Shown: piece by piece, positions 1 to 14,518 of the stretch
How positions within the stretch are numbered: the stretch's first letter is position 1
Layout: every line of letters begins with the position of its first letter
Assembly: GCA_013396655.1 (NCBI GenBank)
Contig: WBMV01001245.1
Location: forward strand, 809,711 to 873,710
Reading direction: 5' to 3'
Source of the DNA: Campylorhamphus procurvoides
Lineage: Eukaryota > Chordata > Aves > Passeriformes > Dendrocolaptidae
DNA: 64,000 nt
The notes under the pieces: model-generated
What the model was told of the DNA's origin: nothing
Databases searched by the model: none
Seen by the model: only the letters and a program-made list of their open reading frames with translations
Made by a program: the position numbers and the translations under genes

Positions 1-119
1 TTCATGGTATTGGCATTAAGCTGTTCTTCTTTCCAAATACTAAACTTCTTGAAGTTGAATTCAGTAGGCTGAAGTGCAACTTTCTAAAATACTGTTGAGC
101 ATTTAAGATTCAAAAGGAC

Positions 120-575
120 TGGATTAACCTAGAGAAGAGAGGGTTGCGGGACACACTTCCCAGGATAGCAGCCTTTTTAATATCTATGAAGATGTTGTCA
201 AGATTTAGCCAGGGCCCTTCATGATAGTGAAAGGTGGGAGGACAAGAAGCAGCAGACAGAAATTGAAGCAAGAGAGATTTCACCATGATATGAGGAGAAT
301 GATCTTCTATGAGGCTGGTTAAGAGTTGGAAGAGGATGTCCAGAGAGGTCCTGCAGCCTTCATTTGTTAGAGTTTCTAAGACCCAACTGGATAAAGCCTT
401 GAGAGTTTTACAGGTATTCCAGGCTGAATTACGGAAGTTTATATAGCTCCCAAAGCTCTGGACACTGTAAAAGGCCAGGCCCTAATCCACACTGCATTTG
501 CTAAGTTATTTCAAGGGAGTTGAACTGGATGACTGTCAAAGGTCCCTTCCTAACCAAACCATTTATGCTTCTGTA
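120..575 (+). mobile_element. CR1 LINE 3' fragment
   Basis: The stretch follows the usual 3' part of chicken-repeat-1 elements. It opens like 'cctagagaagagagggttgcgggacac', continues 'gtccagagaggtcctgcagccttc', and ends with the hallmark 'gttgaactggatgactgtcaaaggtcccttcctaaccaaaccatt'-type tail near 575. It is 5'-truncated and diverged. It lies in the RICTOR intron upstream of the first exon in the window, in the gene's sense orientation. Confidence 0.8.
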
Positions 576-1027
576 ACCTGGCCCAGTCTGATAACTGAGT
601 TTCTTCATGCGGGAGTTTGGACTAGAGAGAGATCTGAGTTTGCTTCCAGCTTGACTTGTCCAGGCTTTTTTAATTATCAAATGGGATTAGATACTTAGGT
701 CTGGGTCACGGAATAAGGTACAATCTTTACATTCCTCCTCTGTACCCACTGTCAGTGGAAGTGCAGAGTGATTCATCTAACCCCATAAAGGTGTTTACTT
801 TTTGATGTTACTCTTCTCCCGTGGAAACTTGTGGAAGAGGAAGAGTAACAATACCTAAAAACTCTAAACTTTTTTTGTGTATACACATGCATGCATGAAA
901 TATTTCTCTTCCTTTGGTTTTTGTCCCCCATCTAAAATCTCAATTAACTACCTTTTACTTGCTGTGTTAGTAACAGTTTGTTTTATAGTAATTACCTACA
1001 TTGTGACATTTGTTGTTTTAATGACAG

Positions 1028-4000
1028 AGAGGACAGAGAAGCACGGTTCCTAGCCAGTAAAATGGGAATAGTGGCAGCATTTCGATCATGGGCAGGTAAA
1101 ATTGGTTTATTTGTTTGAAGCTGGAAGATTGGAAGGGTGATTTTACTCTCTAGTATAAATGACACAGATGTCTCATTTGATGTGTCTAATTTCTATCAAT
1201 ACCTTTCTACAATGCTATATGTATTATTTGTATATATATATTTTGATACTGTAAAACTGGAGGAAGTGTACAGAGTTTTCTTTGACTCCTGACAAGGTAC
1301 AGCTTTTCCCCTCCCTGTATAGAATGCCTTATGAGTTGTATCTTGATGGTTATACTTGACATTTAATGGGTGAGAGAGTTTAAAGTAACTTCATACTAGA
1401 AGAATTTGCCTTTGAGTTGGTTCTGCCAGTGTGAATGAGAAATCATTTGTCTCTGTTTAGAGATAGTGGCAGAATTTGTATTCTGTAGCACCTGCTTTTA
1501 CCAGCTACCATAGCTGAAGAGAAATTGTAAATGGACGTAGTTTACAATTTTTCATGTAGAAAATATTTTTAAATCAAAAAAGTTGGATTTTTTTGTTTAT
1601 TTTTCTAAATAATTTCTCTGCAATATTACAACATCTAAGGTGAAGGTACTGCTTGAGGGACTGCTCATTATTTTAATCAAGAGAGCTTCTTGCAAATTGA
1701 AATTAGATCAGTTAATATAACCCTTTACCAAAATTTTGAGTAGGAATTTTACAGGCTATACTTAGAATATATTCAGGCTGTTTTGTGACACTGTTTGCTT
1801 TTTTTTTCAAGGTTCTGAAAACAATCACTAAGCTTAATTCTAATATCCAATTGTCCTTCAAGTTTCTTCTGTGTTCTCACATCTTTGGAGAGGAAGCATA
1901 AGAAGCTTGTGACAGTTTTGAAACTTCTAGGAAACAGTTTCTTATAGGAACATTGCTGCATCTTCACATCCTCAGGCTCTTATAACTATTAGGATGTGCC
2001 AGAAAGTTCAAGTGACTGAGGAAACAATTGTCCTGGAATATGCCACTTGCTGTGGCTCTCCTGCTGTTAACATATTCATCCTTTTTTGTATTGTTATGTT
2101 GGAGAGGAACATCTTAGTTATTCTTAGTACAAAGATGTCCTTACACTGTCAGCCTTCGAATAGGACATGCCTCGAGGATGTTACTGGGTTTGTTTTGAAT
2201 TTTTCTGTGGGATTTTTTGCCATGTCTGTACATCTGCCATGTACTACTGTTCTGTTCTTATTTACCAGTCTGGGTTCTTCTCAAGAGTTCATGCTTACTA
2301 TGTGCTTTATGCTCATGTGTGATCATACCCTTAGAGACAAAACTAGGGCATGGAGCAATGACTGCATGCACCCAAACCTAATCCTGCCTTGCAGTTGGGT
2401 TTGGCCACAGTATGCTCTTGCAGAAAGCCTCTGAGGTGCACCATGGTGCCTACTTAAATGCCCTTAGTGTGTCTGTGGCCACATGTGCATATATGAAGTT
2501 TTTGTGCCATGTAATTTTTGAAATTAAGAACTTCCTTCAAGTTGATAAAAAGCACATCATGCAAGTTAAATTTCTATTAGTGAAAATAAATAGATGAGTA
2601 GATGGTATTTTTCATCTCTTAGTGGGTTTTAAAGAATAATGGTTTGTTTATGATATCTAAGACAAAAAGGTGTGCAAATTTAGATGGTTTTTTTTCATTT
2701 AAAGTTCCATTTTGTAGAAACTTGGTTTTTTTCTGGATAGTATAGTTTCTGTAACTTTGTTATGTGAAGTCTGAAGAGAAGTGGTCAAGGAAATGAGCAA
2801 GGTTACTGTCTTTGCAGCTGTATTTAATGAAGAGACTCTATAAATTAAGGCTGAAAATCAGTGTAAGCTTTAAGTGATATTTTATAACTCATAGAAACAA
2901 TTTGAAGGTTTTCCTATTAATATTAAAATTTGAAGTCAATAGAGTAAAAAAAAAGGACCAAATTTTAAGAGAGACTCTGAAATTTTATTTAACATTAAAT
3001 CTCCTATATGAAAACTTCTGCAGATGAGCACTGATCATGTGAGGTAATATTATTATATATGTACTAATTTCTAGGTATTATCAGCCTGTGCAAACCTGGA
3101 AATTCGGGGATTCAGTCTCTCATTGGAGTACTCTGTATACCAAATATGGAAATACGGGTAGGTGGCAAATATTTAGTACTGATAGAGGAATAATATTGGC
3201 TGTTTTAATTAAACATATTCTCAACTTTATAACAATTTAATGTTATAACCCGCAAGTTCAAGTTTTATTCCATTATAAAATTCCTATAAGAATAGGAAGC
3301 ACACACCATGTATGTGTGAGAAAATGGGGGATAGAAAACTACATAAATTAATCTTCATTTTGTTCACAATTCAAAGCAGATTTACAGTAGCTGCAGTTAC
3401 AAGTTTAAAGCATAATAATCAGACTAGAATCCAGGGGAAATACAAACATTTTTTGACAAATTAAATGTATTAAACAAAGAAGTTGATGGTAGCAACTGTA
3501 GCTGTTCTAAAAATGTGCAATCAAAGTAGCCTGAACTTCTGTAGAATTCATAGTGACAGTAAGGTAGAATTAAGGAGTAAATAAGCCCCATCTTTTCTTC
3601 CCTTCACTAGATTATTTCAGTTTATGAGAAAAGAAGCAATTACACAAATGCAACAAATACACCAGTTTTAGCATTCCGTAGAAATCTCAGCCTCAGTATT
3701 AACAGCGAAAATAAGGACAATTTGTTTTATAAATCTGTTAAATTCATGTTGTGGCATTTTTTTGGTAGCGAGGTCTTCTCGAAGTTCTCTATGATATATT
3801 TCGCCTTCCTCTTCCTGTTATTGCAGAAGAATTTATTGAGGCACTTCTCAGTGTAGGTAAGTATTTAAAACAGTTCACATAAGAATTCTGTCTATTAAGC
3901 TCCTCTACAAATTTGAAACCTTCACTGTTTCCTCTGTATTGTAAATTGCCTATTAACTATCCTATCACTGAATTCACTGGGTACTCTGAAGTCCTGTTTA

Positions 4001-7000
4001 AAATCCTTTATCAACTTAAAGCATTGTAAAGTTCAATGAAGGATCATCAGTGTATCATAGTTAGGCATTTACCTCAGAGATTGTGTAAACACATTGCTAC
4101 AAACTAGACTTCCTTGAACTGTCCTAAGTATTGATAATGTAGATGTGTTAGTGAATGTTACAGAAAAGTTATTAAACAGTCTTTTCTATGTATTGTGTAT
4201 CTGCTAGCTATCCCCACTGCACCTTAGCAGACTTTTACTTTGTCAAGGACAAGTGCATGTTTCTTCATGTCTTTATATTTAACTGAATTAGTATTTTATC
4301 TTTAGAATTACTCCTTTGTAAAGGCTGGAGAATTCTCTGCTTTGTCGCACAGTGCAAAAGTATGAGCCCAAAAGGAGCAAATTTCAGCCTTTAGTGTTCC
4401 CTCAACTCTCTTCTGATTAGAAATGTTTGTAATGTACTTGATTATAAAAGCTTAATCCTTGTTCCATGTCTATAAATAAAATAAATAATTCTTTGTTGCA
4501 AACTTGCTACTTCGTTATGTGGATGAACATTGTAAAATTTTAGGTGCTAATTTTCTTTGAAGAAGTTTAATGTGTTTATGAATTGAAAATGTTGTTAATT
4601 TGGTTGACACTTCGATACAATTCTTGTCCTATCTTTCAAGGTATCCTTGCTTTATTCAGGAATGTGAATTACACGAGTTGTTAGAGATCCCTTCTGACAA
4701 AATTTTCTATCATTTGAAACCTTTGATAACATTTCCTGGCAAGAATTATTATTTACCTACTGACAGCCATTAAAATAACACTATGAAAGCCAGTGTTACA
4801 ATTACCTTTGTCCATATTTTCTTGTTATAGATCCAGGCCGGTTTCAAGACTGCTGGAGACTTTCTGATGGCTTTGTAGCTGCTGAAGCTAAAACCGTATT
4901 ACCGCATCGAGCCAGGTCACGGTGAGGATTTAATGAACTCAGTCTAAACACCTTTACTTGTTTTGTTTTTTGGTGGTGTTGACAAAATACTTCTTGTTCT
5001 CTGACAGGTGCAATAAGAAATTAACTTAGTAAACTGTTTCCATACTTTTTCTCCTTAGGCCTGATCTCATGGATAATTACTTGGCTTTAGTGCTTTCAGC
5101 TTTTATTACCAATGGACTTCTAGAGGTAACGAATCACTTTGAGGTTAAATATATGCTTGCTTCTTTTTTCCCCATGAGCATTCAAATGAGATGATTTACA
5201 TTAATGTTGTAACAATTTTTCACTTTTTGAAGGGCCTGGTTGAAGTGATCACAAGTAGCGATGACCACGTATCTGTTAGAGCAACTATACTTTTGGGAGA
5301 ACTTTTGCACATGGTAAGTAAAACTTTGTGTAACTAAGTAGATGTTTGCTATTATAGCATTGAATTTGTATTACAAGACTGGAACATGTAGTTTTCAACT
5401 GAATAGTGGATGAATTACATTGCATCTTCTTCATGTATTAAAAGCAGTAGTGATCAATAGGAAGGCCGTTTGAAAGGTATCGAAAGTGCTAGGGGTTCTG
5501 CTCCAAGGATAATCTTCAGCTCTGACTCTCACCACTACGCTTCCTTGCCATAGTACCCAGTTGTATTTTTAGGCTGGAATCCTGCAAACTCACCCATCAG
5601 TTATTATATTTGAGAAAAGGACCATTCTAACTTTTTTTCTTTAATTGGAATGATGGTAAATGGCTGTCAGACAGTATGTTTAGTTTTCTACTTCCCAGAG
5701 AAGGCAGATGAAACTTTTTTCACATTGAGCTTGATGTGGTTTGGGTACTCGATATTACTCAGGGAGGCCACTCCAGCTTGGTGGACTGCTCTTTCAGCAC
5801 TGCTGTTGGTATCTCCTCCCCCTGCAGGAAAGCTTTTGTTTCCTATCTGCCTCACGTAGCTTTTACAGGAGCTTCTCTCTTTTAATCTAAACTATTTTGA
5901 TAGAGATGAAGTCATATTCTCTCTCAGTGATGAGAATAGCATATGCAGCAGAGCACTTTGATCAGTTTTCTTGCATTTTTGAATCTTTTTTCCAAATAAA
6001 CTATTTTGTAAGGGTTGTTAAGGTTGTGAAATATGACTTTGTTTTAGAAAAATTTGAATATGAGTTATCAGACATAGTCTGCATCTTTAGACTACCAACT
6101 CTTTTCAGTGGTGTGCCAAAAAACCCAAAATCACAACCAGCAGATAGAAATTTGTTTATTACTACAGGGATATACATCTCACGTCGGCATCATGAGTCAC
6201 AACCACAAAAAAACGTCTTTTTTAGTTTCTTCAGTGATTTTTCTTTAAAGAATTGATGGAATTATTTCAGTGTTCAGTCAGTCATGTAATTTAAAAAGAG
6301 GAATCTGTAATAATGTTTGCTATTTTCCTGGTTTCCTGAGTAATTTTGAATGGCAATGACTGTTACTCACATTGACATACAATGCAAAGCATAGGTATTT
6401 CTTGATTTTCTGAAGAGGTCATTTATTAGTCAGGTATGATATCAAGAACTGAACAAATATTTTTATTTTAATTTAATTTTTAAAGGTGGAAGTACTTTAT
6501 CTTCATTATTCTTTAGTTTCCAAATGTATTTGAGAACTACTTATGTTTATTAACAGCAGTTATACCTATACTAACTTAGGAAGTTACATTAATTAATCAG
6601 TTGTGGGGTTTGTGCAGGAATGTTTTAGTAGAAATCATCAGCTTAAATTGTATTTCTTATTTTAGATTTTTTTAGTAATGTTATGTACATGACATAAGCA
6701 GATATCCAATGCTTTGCAAGTTTTTGCATGTAAAACAACCAAAAGTTCAAACAATACGGATTATAAAACTCTGAAATCTGAAATTGTGTTAAGTTAGCTT
6801 CAAGAGTATTTGAGAGCAGATCACAAATTTAAAATGGTATTTGTAGTTATGCTCTGACATTAAGCAAAAGGTAGTTTCATTGTCATGAATTTATAAGTGT
6901 CTTGTGAAAAGTAGTACATTCTTTAAATGTTGATCCTAAAAAGAAGGCTGAAATTGTAGTAGGTTATTCTAACTGGTCTTTTTGGTTTGTTTTAGGCAAA

Positions 7001-10000
7001 CACAATTCTTCCTCATTCTCACAGCCATCACTTGCACTGCTTACCAACACTGATGAATATGGCAGCATCTTTTGACATTATGAAAGAGAAAAGACTGTAA
7101 GAATTCTAAGTTATATTTAGAAGCATAAAGCTCTGTCACAAAATGACAGGTCCTGGGTACTTTCCCCAATTTAAACCTCCTAATGAAAGAAATCAAATAA
7201 TTTGCTAGATTCACATGTCTTTTAATGGGTATTTCTTCAACTCAGTGTTCTTAGTTGTTTTTTTATGTAGAAGACAAATTGAGTGTGTTGGGTTTTCTCT
7301 AGTAGGAAATATTTTTGTTAGTTATTCTTCCCTTCCTCATCTGTCTTGTCAGATCAGTATTCGGATAAATATCATAACGTTCTGTTTTGTCTTTCATTCT
7401 GTTGTCAATGATAAATTACAGAGTGTTTCCAAATGCTACTGTGTAATGATAAACACTACTTGTAGAGTGCTTTCTAAAAGTGTAGTGCTCTTCTGCTTTT
7501 TAGTTTTGAAGGTTTCATATATGTCAGTAGAAAATTTTGAAATGCGAAAACACGGTTTGTTTTCAAAAAAGGCATATCTGAAAGTTCATCAGAGGATATT
7601 TTGCATGGTCAAAGCTATGGGCTAAGAGGAAGGATGAGGAGCAGAAGGGATATGCTTGTGGATTACCTGCAGTTGTTTTGCTTTTTGGCATTTGTGGACA
7701 TGTCTGATAGGGTAGTAAGAATTCTCGTTTCTGTTGGAAGAAAGTGATTTGCTATAAGTGGTATTTTTTATTTGAGGGTCTTGATATTGGTCAGCACTCT
7801 GCATTCTTTCATACTTTGAAAAACTGCAGTTCCTGTTATGGATTAAATTTGCATAATTTAGATAAGTGACCAAATTCAAATATTTCTGTTTGAAAGTAAA
7901 ATAAAAGCACTCTCCTACACTTTGAGAGTTTTTGTTTATGGTGAAGGTATTCTTAACTCCTCATTTTTAGACTTATTTTTATATTTTCAGCAAGTGTTTT
8001 TCTGCTACCCCTATTTTGTAATTAACTGGTTTTGCCCTTGTTAGCTGTCATTTCTGTTCCTTCCTATCTTTTCCTGGAAACCTTTTTACGTGCCATTGCT
8101 GAATTGTTCAGGTATCAGAGCAGGAAGCCTACTACTGATACTTCTGCCACCCTCGGGTGGAGTAGGGAAGGAATGGAATGTATGAGAAGAACTGTGTTAC
8201 TCTAAGTTTAAGCTAGCCAAGCTTTAGTGCAGAATGTTGATCTCACACTGTAAATCAGCTTTAAACTTTACAATACCTTTTGTGAACTGTGATAGACACC
8301 ACTTATTGCAGAGTACAAGAAAAGTTAACCGTAAGGGTCATATTTCAGTCCTAGAAACTCTGGAAGATAATTTTCTGTATAATTTCAGTATGAGACTGAG
8401 CCTTATGGATGTATGAAAACTTAGAAAATAATTTTCTTTTTGTTTGGTGCAGAATTGGTGGTCAGGTCTTTCTTGAGCTGTTTATTCAAGAGATGTAGTG
8501 GTGCTCTTTAGTTTGATAACAGTTGCCAAATACTGATTATGGTATTTATCTTTTCTATCAGACGAGCAAGTGCAGCACTCAACTGCTTAAAACGTTTTCA
8601 CGAGATGAAGAAAAGAGGACCTAAACCTTACAGCCTCCATTTAGATCATATTATTCAGAAAGCAATCTCAACACACCAAAAAAGGGATCAGTACCGTGTA
8701 CAGAAAGACATCTTTATTTTAAAGGTATTACCATTATTCATTAAAAATTAATTTGACATTGTGTTTTGGAGGCTTGGGTCCTGCCTCCCAAGCTTCACTA
8801 ATTTAATTCAGAGTCATTATGTGATTTCTTTATAGTGATTTTTTTTTTCATCTGATTTGTCTTTTGGGTACTTGTAGATAGTATATTGTATTTCTAGCCA
8901 TTGAGGAGCAAAACTCCAATAATATTTAATGCTTTTTGAGACTAGTTGTGATCTCTTAATTTTAGATTGTTAATCCAGTACTGTAACCATACAATTTACC
9001 TTCACATGCAAATTATTGTGAAGCATAGCCCTTTTAATGATTATTACATGAACAGTAAGTATATCATGTGGCAAGACTAAAAAAGTAATGCAAGTAAGCT
9101 TACTGTAGTTTTTTGTGTCTGTATTCCAGGACACAGAAGAAGCACTCATCATGAATCTTCGAGACAGCCAAGTTCTCAATCACAAAGAGAACCTTGACTG
9201 GAATTGGAATCTAATAGGGACCATACTCAAGGTGAGCTTATGAAGGGCGTCATAATATTTTGAAGAAATTGTTTGGAAAAAAGTCTCTGTTTCAGATGTG
9301 AGCTTTGACTTTCTAGTCTTAATTCCATAGTACGTACAATAATCTGTTTTATTTCATAAAATTAGGATCTCATGGGTTTAATCAGTGCTGATGTAGTCTC
9401 TTCATATACAACCCTTTAACTGTGTTAAAAAATACACTACACTTAAATTCACAAGTTTCTTAATGGGCATGTATTAAATGTTATATATCTTTATTTGTAT
9501 AGAAATCAACTTTACAAAACTAGCTATATTGCCTTTAAAGCTGTTAATACTTTAGAGGGATACTGCAGAGGGATACTGCCTCGTTCAGTTTTATAGATTT
9601 TTTTTAAATAATATGAGCTGAAAGTTAAAGCAGGAGATGGATTCAAGATCAGACTTCAGATGCTTATACTGAACCATGTATGAAAACTTCATGGGTATGC
9701 AACTTCATTGAATGTTTTGAACTAATACAAATACTACTGTAGCATTGAATTAATTACAAAATTAATTTGGTTTTATAATATAAATTATACCTGATGTAGG
9801 GGCATTGTTTTAAATATATTTAATGGACAGCTTTTAAGATACTGCCTCTTTATGTAGACAGTAAATTTGCTTTCTTTTAGTAAGAAAACTTTCTAAGTAC
9901 TCAGTATAGTCTTCAAACCAAAATAGCTGCTGTCGTTCTGTGCATCAAAGCCATCCTTACCTGAATCACATTTTATTACTGTCTTTACTATGTTGATAAA

Positions 10001-13000
10001 GAGACAGTGACAGTACAAAAAAGGATTAATGGTAACAGTCATAATCAAGATTATGTTTTTTGGTGTTTTGTGAGTTTGTTCCTTTTTTGATTGATTTTCA
10101 CTTTTAAAGGAGTGTTTCTGTGCCTTTTATTCAGGGACCAATAAACTTGAAAGAGCACCAGAAGTGTCAGCCTCATCTATATCTGGCACTATCATTAGTG
10201 CAGTCAGTTTTACTGATCATTAACTACTGCACTGTATGTCTTAATACTGGAATACCAATTGGAAATGTAGAAATCTGTCTGCTATAATGACCTGAATATG
10301 TATATGACAGTAGCTTTGCTCCACCAGATTTTCAAGCTCTTTTACTGCAATTACTAGATTTACTGGGTTACTAGATACCTATTATTAAAAGTGATAGGTA
10401 TTTTTACTTTTGATTCAGTATTAAACATATTATCAGGTAAATGTTTTTCAGAATTTTGCTGTTAATTATTCTGTGTAGTTCTTTGACAGTGGAACCTATA
10501 TATAATTGACCACTAAGGGGTTTTGAGTTTTAAATAGCTATAGTTTACATCAAATGGTCAGTTTATCTGCTATCTCAAACCTCCTCAGCAATACATTTTC
10601 TAGTGGCCTGTCAATCAGTTGCTAATGTCTCAAAATCCTGGGCTTCTCTCAGAATGAGAAGTTTTGTGTGTTTTCTGGTTCATTTCTAACCACTTCTGTT
10701 CCTGTTAAACTGCACAACACCAGCATGAACTGAGATGTTATCAGAAAGGTCCATCTTTAGTCCTCAAACAAGCAGATCCAGACTCCAGTGTTTCAAATTT
10801 GCCATCTCATGTGGCTACTCACCTCCCTCTTGTCTGTTGCAGCCTTACATCTGTGGAACATCAGCTCTCTGACCACCTCACTGCATGCACCTGAGGTGGT
10901 CCCTTACTGCCTTTTTTACTTGCTCAGCTTGCTATCTAAGCTGCTAAAAGGACACCAGAAATGTCAGCCTCATGTGTATCTGGCACTATCGTTAGTGCAG
11001 TCAGTTTTACTGGTCATTAGCTAGTTCATTGCATGGCTTAATACTGGAATATCAATTGGAAATATAGAACTGTGTCATGTAGATAGGAAAGGAGAACGTT
11101 TGATGTACTTTATTCTATTCCTGACAAGAAGATATTTACTGGTAGCAACAAAAAGAAATCTGAAACTATAGAGACAACAGATGGCTGTAAAAAGAGAGGA
11201 AAACATAATGGGAAGAAAGGAAGGATAGGTCCTGAAGAGACTATTATTCTTTAGTGATCCTTCTTAAAACATCTTACAAAGTATCAACAGGGGAGTTTGC
11301 CATTTTAATAAGTAGAATTTAAGAGAACTATAATGGAATGATGTTTATTTTTAAACCAAACCTGATGAATGTTGAAAACAAGAACAAGAAATTATTTCCC
11401 TATTATGCGTATCCCATTTTTTTATTTGCAGAGAAGAAACTGAGCAAAATTGTTTATTTGTCATCAGCTTTTCATGATTTTCTGTTTTCACTGAAATTGT
11501 GACCTTGTGAACATAGTCTGAGACCAACATTCCTTGTCCTTCTCTAGAAAAAAATTGAAGAGTTCTTGAAGCCGGAAGTGTGGGCTTTTCAATAAAATAA
11601 GTGCTTTTTAGAAATGTAACATCAGACACAAGAAAACTTATATTTCTAATTATTGGGTAAATATGGAAGTAAGTGAATTTTAGTGACTAATCAAGGAATA
11701 ATGTACAGGTTTCATATAATGCTATATTTGCTGTTTTTCTAGTGGCCAAATATAAATTTAAGGAACTATAAAGATGAGCAGTTGCACAGGTATGTAAAAA
11801 TTTTGTGGACTTTCTTTGAAGAACAATTTGGAAAAACTGATTTTTACTAATGCCATAAAATATTCCTTCGTTATATCATATTTCTGAAACTTAATCTATA
11901 GATAGGCAGAGAATCTTTGAAAATTTATTCATATGATGCAGAACTCAAGATATATTCCTTACCGTAATTTCAAAAAGTGAGATAAAGAAATAGTTAAGTT
12001 AGGTGAATGAAAATGCTGTTAATGAATATATGAAATAATTTCCTGGCAGAATACAAAAATGTATTTTTCACAGTAGTGTTAACTGTTATAGCTGGACTCA
12101 GGTCACAACATCCTTTTTTAGTTTTGTTAGTCTAGATAATACAGTCTTTGAAACTCACCACAGCATAAATTACAGCAGAGTAAATTACAAGCATGAGAAT
12201 AAGAAGGAAACTATGTCTTCTCAGAGCATAGAGGTTTTAAGTTCCTTTGTTTGTATTAAGTCATGATTTAGAAAATCCTTTATAAAATACTGTATAGCAT
12301 CATCTCTGAAATTGTCTGGACAGACTCATTCCTGTTACCTGCTACTCTTCTAACCAATTTAAAAATTTTTTGCCAATAAACCAATATAAGGATAACCTTT
12401 TTCTACCAGCATAATTTTGTCTTGTGAGACTCTCCTTGTCATACTGAAAAATAGCAAATTCTTTTCTACTTTCTCTAGGTTTGTAAGGAGATTGCTGTAT
12501 TTTTACAAGCCTAGCAGTAAACTCTATGCCAACCTGGATCTGGACTATGCCAAGGCAAAGCAGCTCACAGTCGTGGGCTGTCAGTTTACTGAATTTCTTC
12601 TTGAATCAGAAGAGGTAATAAATTTTCAGCTACAAGACTGGAGCTAGAATGAGTAGTCTTGCTGTATGCCACTTGGAGGAAAAAACCTTAATTTTCAGTA
12701 AAGACGTTTGAGGCTTTGGGTCTTAAATCTAAAATGACCAGTGTAATTAAGAAATACAATGTAAAATACTGAGGAGGTTGTGTTTATGTAGAAGTTTTAC
12801 TAAATATAGCTTTGTTAAATGCAACTTAGAGCTTAGTGGGATTTTTCTGTAATTTTTGCCATCCTTTTCTACATCCTTTCTTCTTTTGTGGTAAAGAGTT
12901 TTATGCCTCAGGGCAGAGGAAAATGTCATTGAATAATACTTTTCACTTTTCCTGGAAAGAAAGAATTGGCTCCTAAGATACCTCCAGGCTTAACTCCTTT

Positions 13001-14518
13001 TATTTGTCTTGAGACCCTTTTTCTTTAGTCTGAATTGATTGCCAGTCTGCATTTCTGTTTTGTGTCTCTGTTGTATTTCTACATTTTAAGAAATTTAAAA
13101 TGATGGGTTTCAGTAAAGAAGAGAGACACAGTTCTGTTACTAAAAGATGTTACTCTTCTTTGTTTTGTTAGGATGGACAAGGGTACCTGGAGGAATTGGT
13201 TAAAGATATTGTACATTGGCTCAACTCTTCATCAGGAATGAAACCTGAACGTAGTCTTCAAAATAATGGGTTACTAAATACCCTTAGCCAGCACTACTTT
13301 CTGTTCTTTGGTACTTTATCTTGTCACCCTCATGGAGTGAAAATGCTTGAAAAATGTAATGTGTTTCAGTGGTGAGTGTTTTTGTTCTGTTTGAATTGTG
13401 CTTATACTGTAAAAGTTGTGAAAATTTTAAAATGTGCATCAGGGCCACTATCGGGAAGGCTGGAAACCTAGAAGTTATTTTGGTTTACTTACAGGTAAAG
13501 ATCACAATTTTTCTTTTTTTTTTTTTTTTAAGAAGGGGTCTTCTAGTCTGTCATTACTATATGGATAGAGGTGATTGTGGCATAAACAGCTTATTTTTTC
13601 CTATCCATACCTGTCCGAGAGAGCTCAGTCTCAGGAAGGATTATAGTGTACTGAAAAGAGGGGAGTGGGGAAATAGAAAGAAAAACAAACAAAACCCAAA
13701 GCACACAAAGACTGGCAGACATCATACTGTTTGTGAGATGTGTTAATATGTATTGTACTTCACCTTCAGTCCACTCTAGGTGAGTGAAGTTCTGAAGTTC
13801 AGAATTTTTTTCACGTACAGATGAACTTACATTCCTTTGGGAATGACTTTGCTAGTTCCGAATACCACTTTATTTAGATACAGTAAAATATAAGCAGAAA
13901 TGCAAGTGTTTCCATGTACTCCATTTCTTCTAAGTTAGTTTAGTTGATTACAGAAAGCAAACTTTTTGCTAGCTTCAGAAAACTTGATTTACAATAAAAT
14001 TTAGACAGTTGATAGGACTAACTTTATTGCAAGCCTTATATACAATGTTTTACAGTGAACAATTGTTCACAGAGTTTCATGAGTATTAATTTTTATACTC
14101 ATGACTAATTTAAGTATGCTGACAAAATCTTTACAGAGCAATTATAAAAAATGTTGATTTGGGGTTTACCCCATGCAGTTCAGTGCATTGTTTTGTCCAC
14201 ATTTGACTTTACATCTATAACAGTTTGAAGGCACTGCCTTTCATATGTGAACTTACTTTTTTGTGGTTATACTTCATATGGAAAGATAATTCAAAGTGCT
14301 TAAGTTTAAATTATTGATTGAATAAATAAATGGACTTGGCTGGGTTCAAATACTAATTTTATTTTCTTCTCCTCACTTTCCATGCCTCCAGTCTTCTTAA
14401 TCTTTGTTCGTTGAAGAACCAGGATCACTTGTTAAAATTGACTGTTTCTAGTCTGGATTATAGCAGAGATGGATTGGCAAGAGTCATACTTTCTAAAATC
14501 CTGACAGCAGCTACTGAT
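1028..14518 (+). CDS. RICTOR: RICTOR exons encoding the N-terminal helical-repeat region
   Basis: The first 13 exons in the window encode the armadillo/HEAT-like helical repeats that in known mTORC2 structures pack against mTOR and SIN1. The reading is nearly identical to mammals: the block beginning EDREARFLASKMG at 1029, the LLEVLYDIFRLPLPV segment in 3769-3856, and the GELLHMANTILPHSHSHHL join across 5313/6996. Further on come the KRFHEMKKRGPKPYSLHLD segment in 8562-8724 and the FVRRLLYFYKPSSKLYANL segment in 12479-12614. Introns range from about 100 bases (5126-5232) to 2.5 kb (9232-11742). Strong conservation against drifting introns makes the exon calls secure; exact ends rest on splice consensus and phase. 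Confidence 0.95.

Larger units (their letters stand above)
9232..11742 (+). other. RICTOR intron 9232-11742
   Basis: The longest intron of the gene in the window (about 2.5 kb). It holds the two copies of the unidentified 120-base segment and nothing else recognised. Confidence 0.7.

Noticed and set aside
1994..2434. A 146-codon open frame in a RICTOR intron, hydrophobic in places
   Set aside because: No recognisable domain, no splice sites fitting RICTOR phase, and no similarity I know of; in AT-rich intron a frame of this length can arise by chance.
5897..6256. A 119-codon open frame in a RICTOR intron
   Set aside because: Composition follows local AT-rich intron sequence and it shows no family features or conserved motifs.
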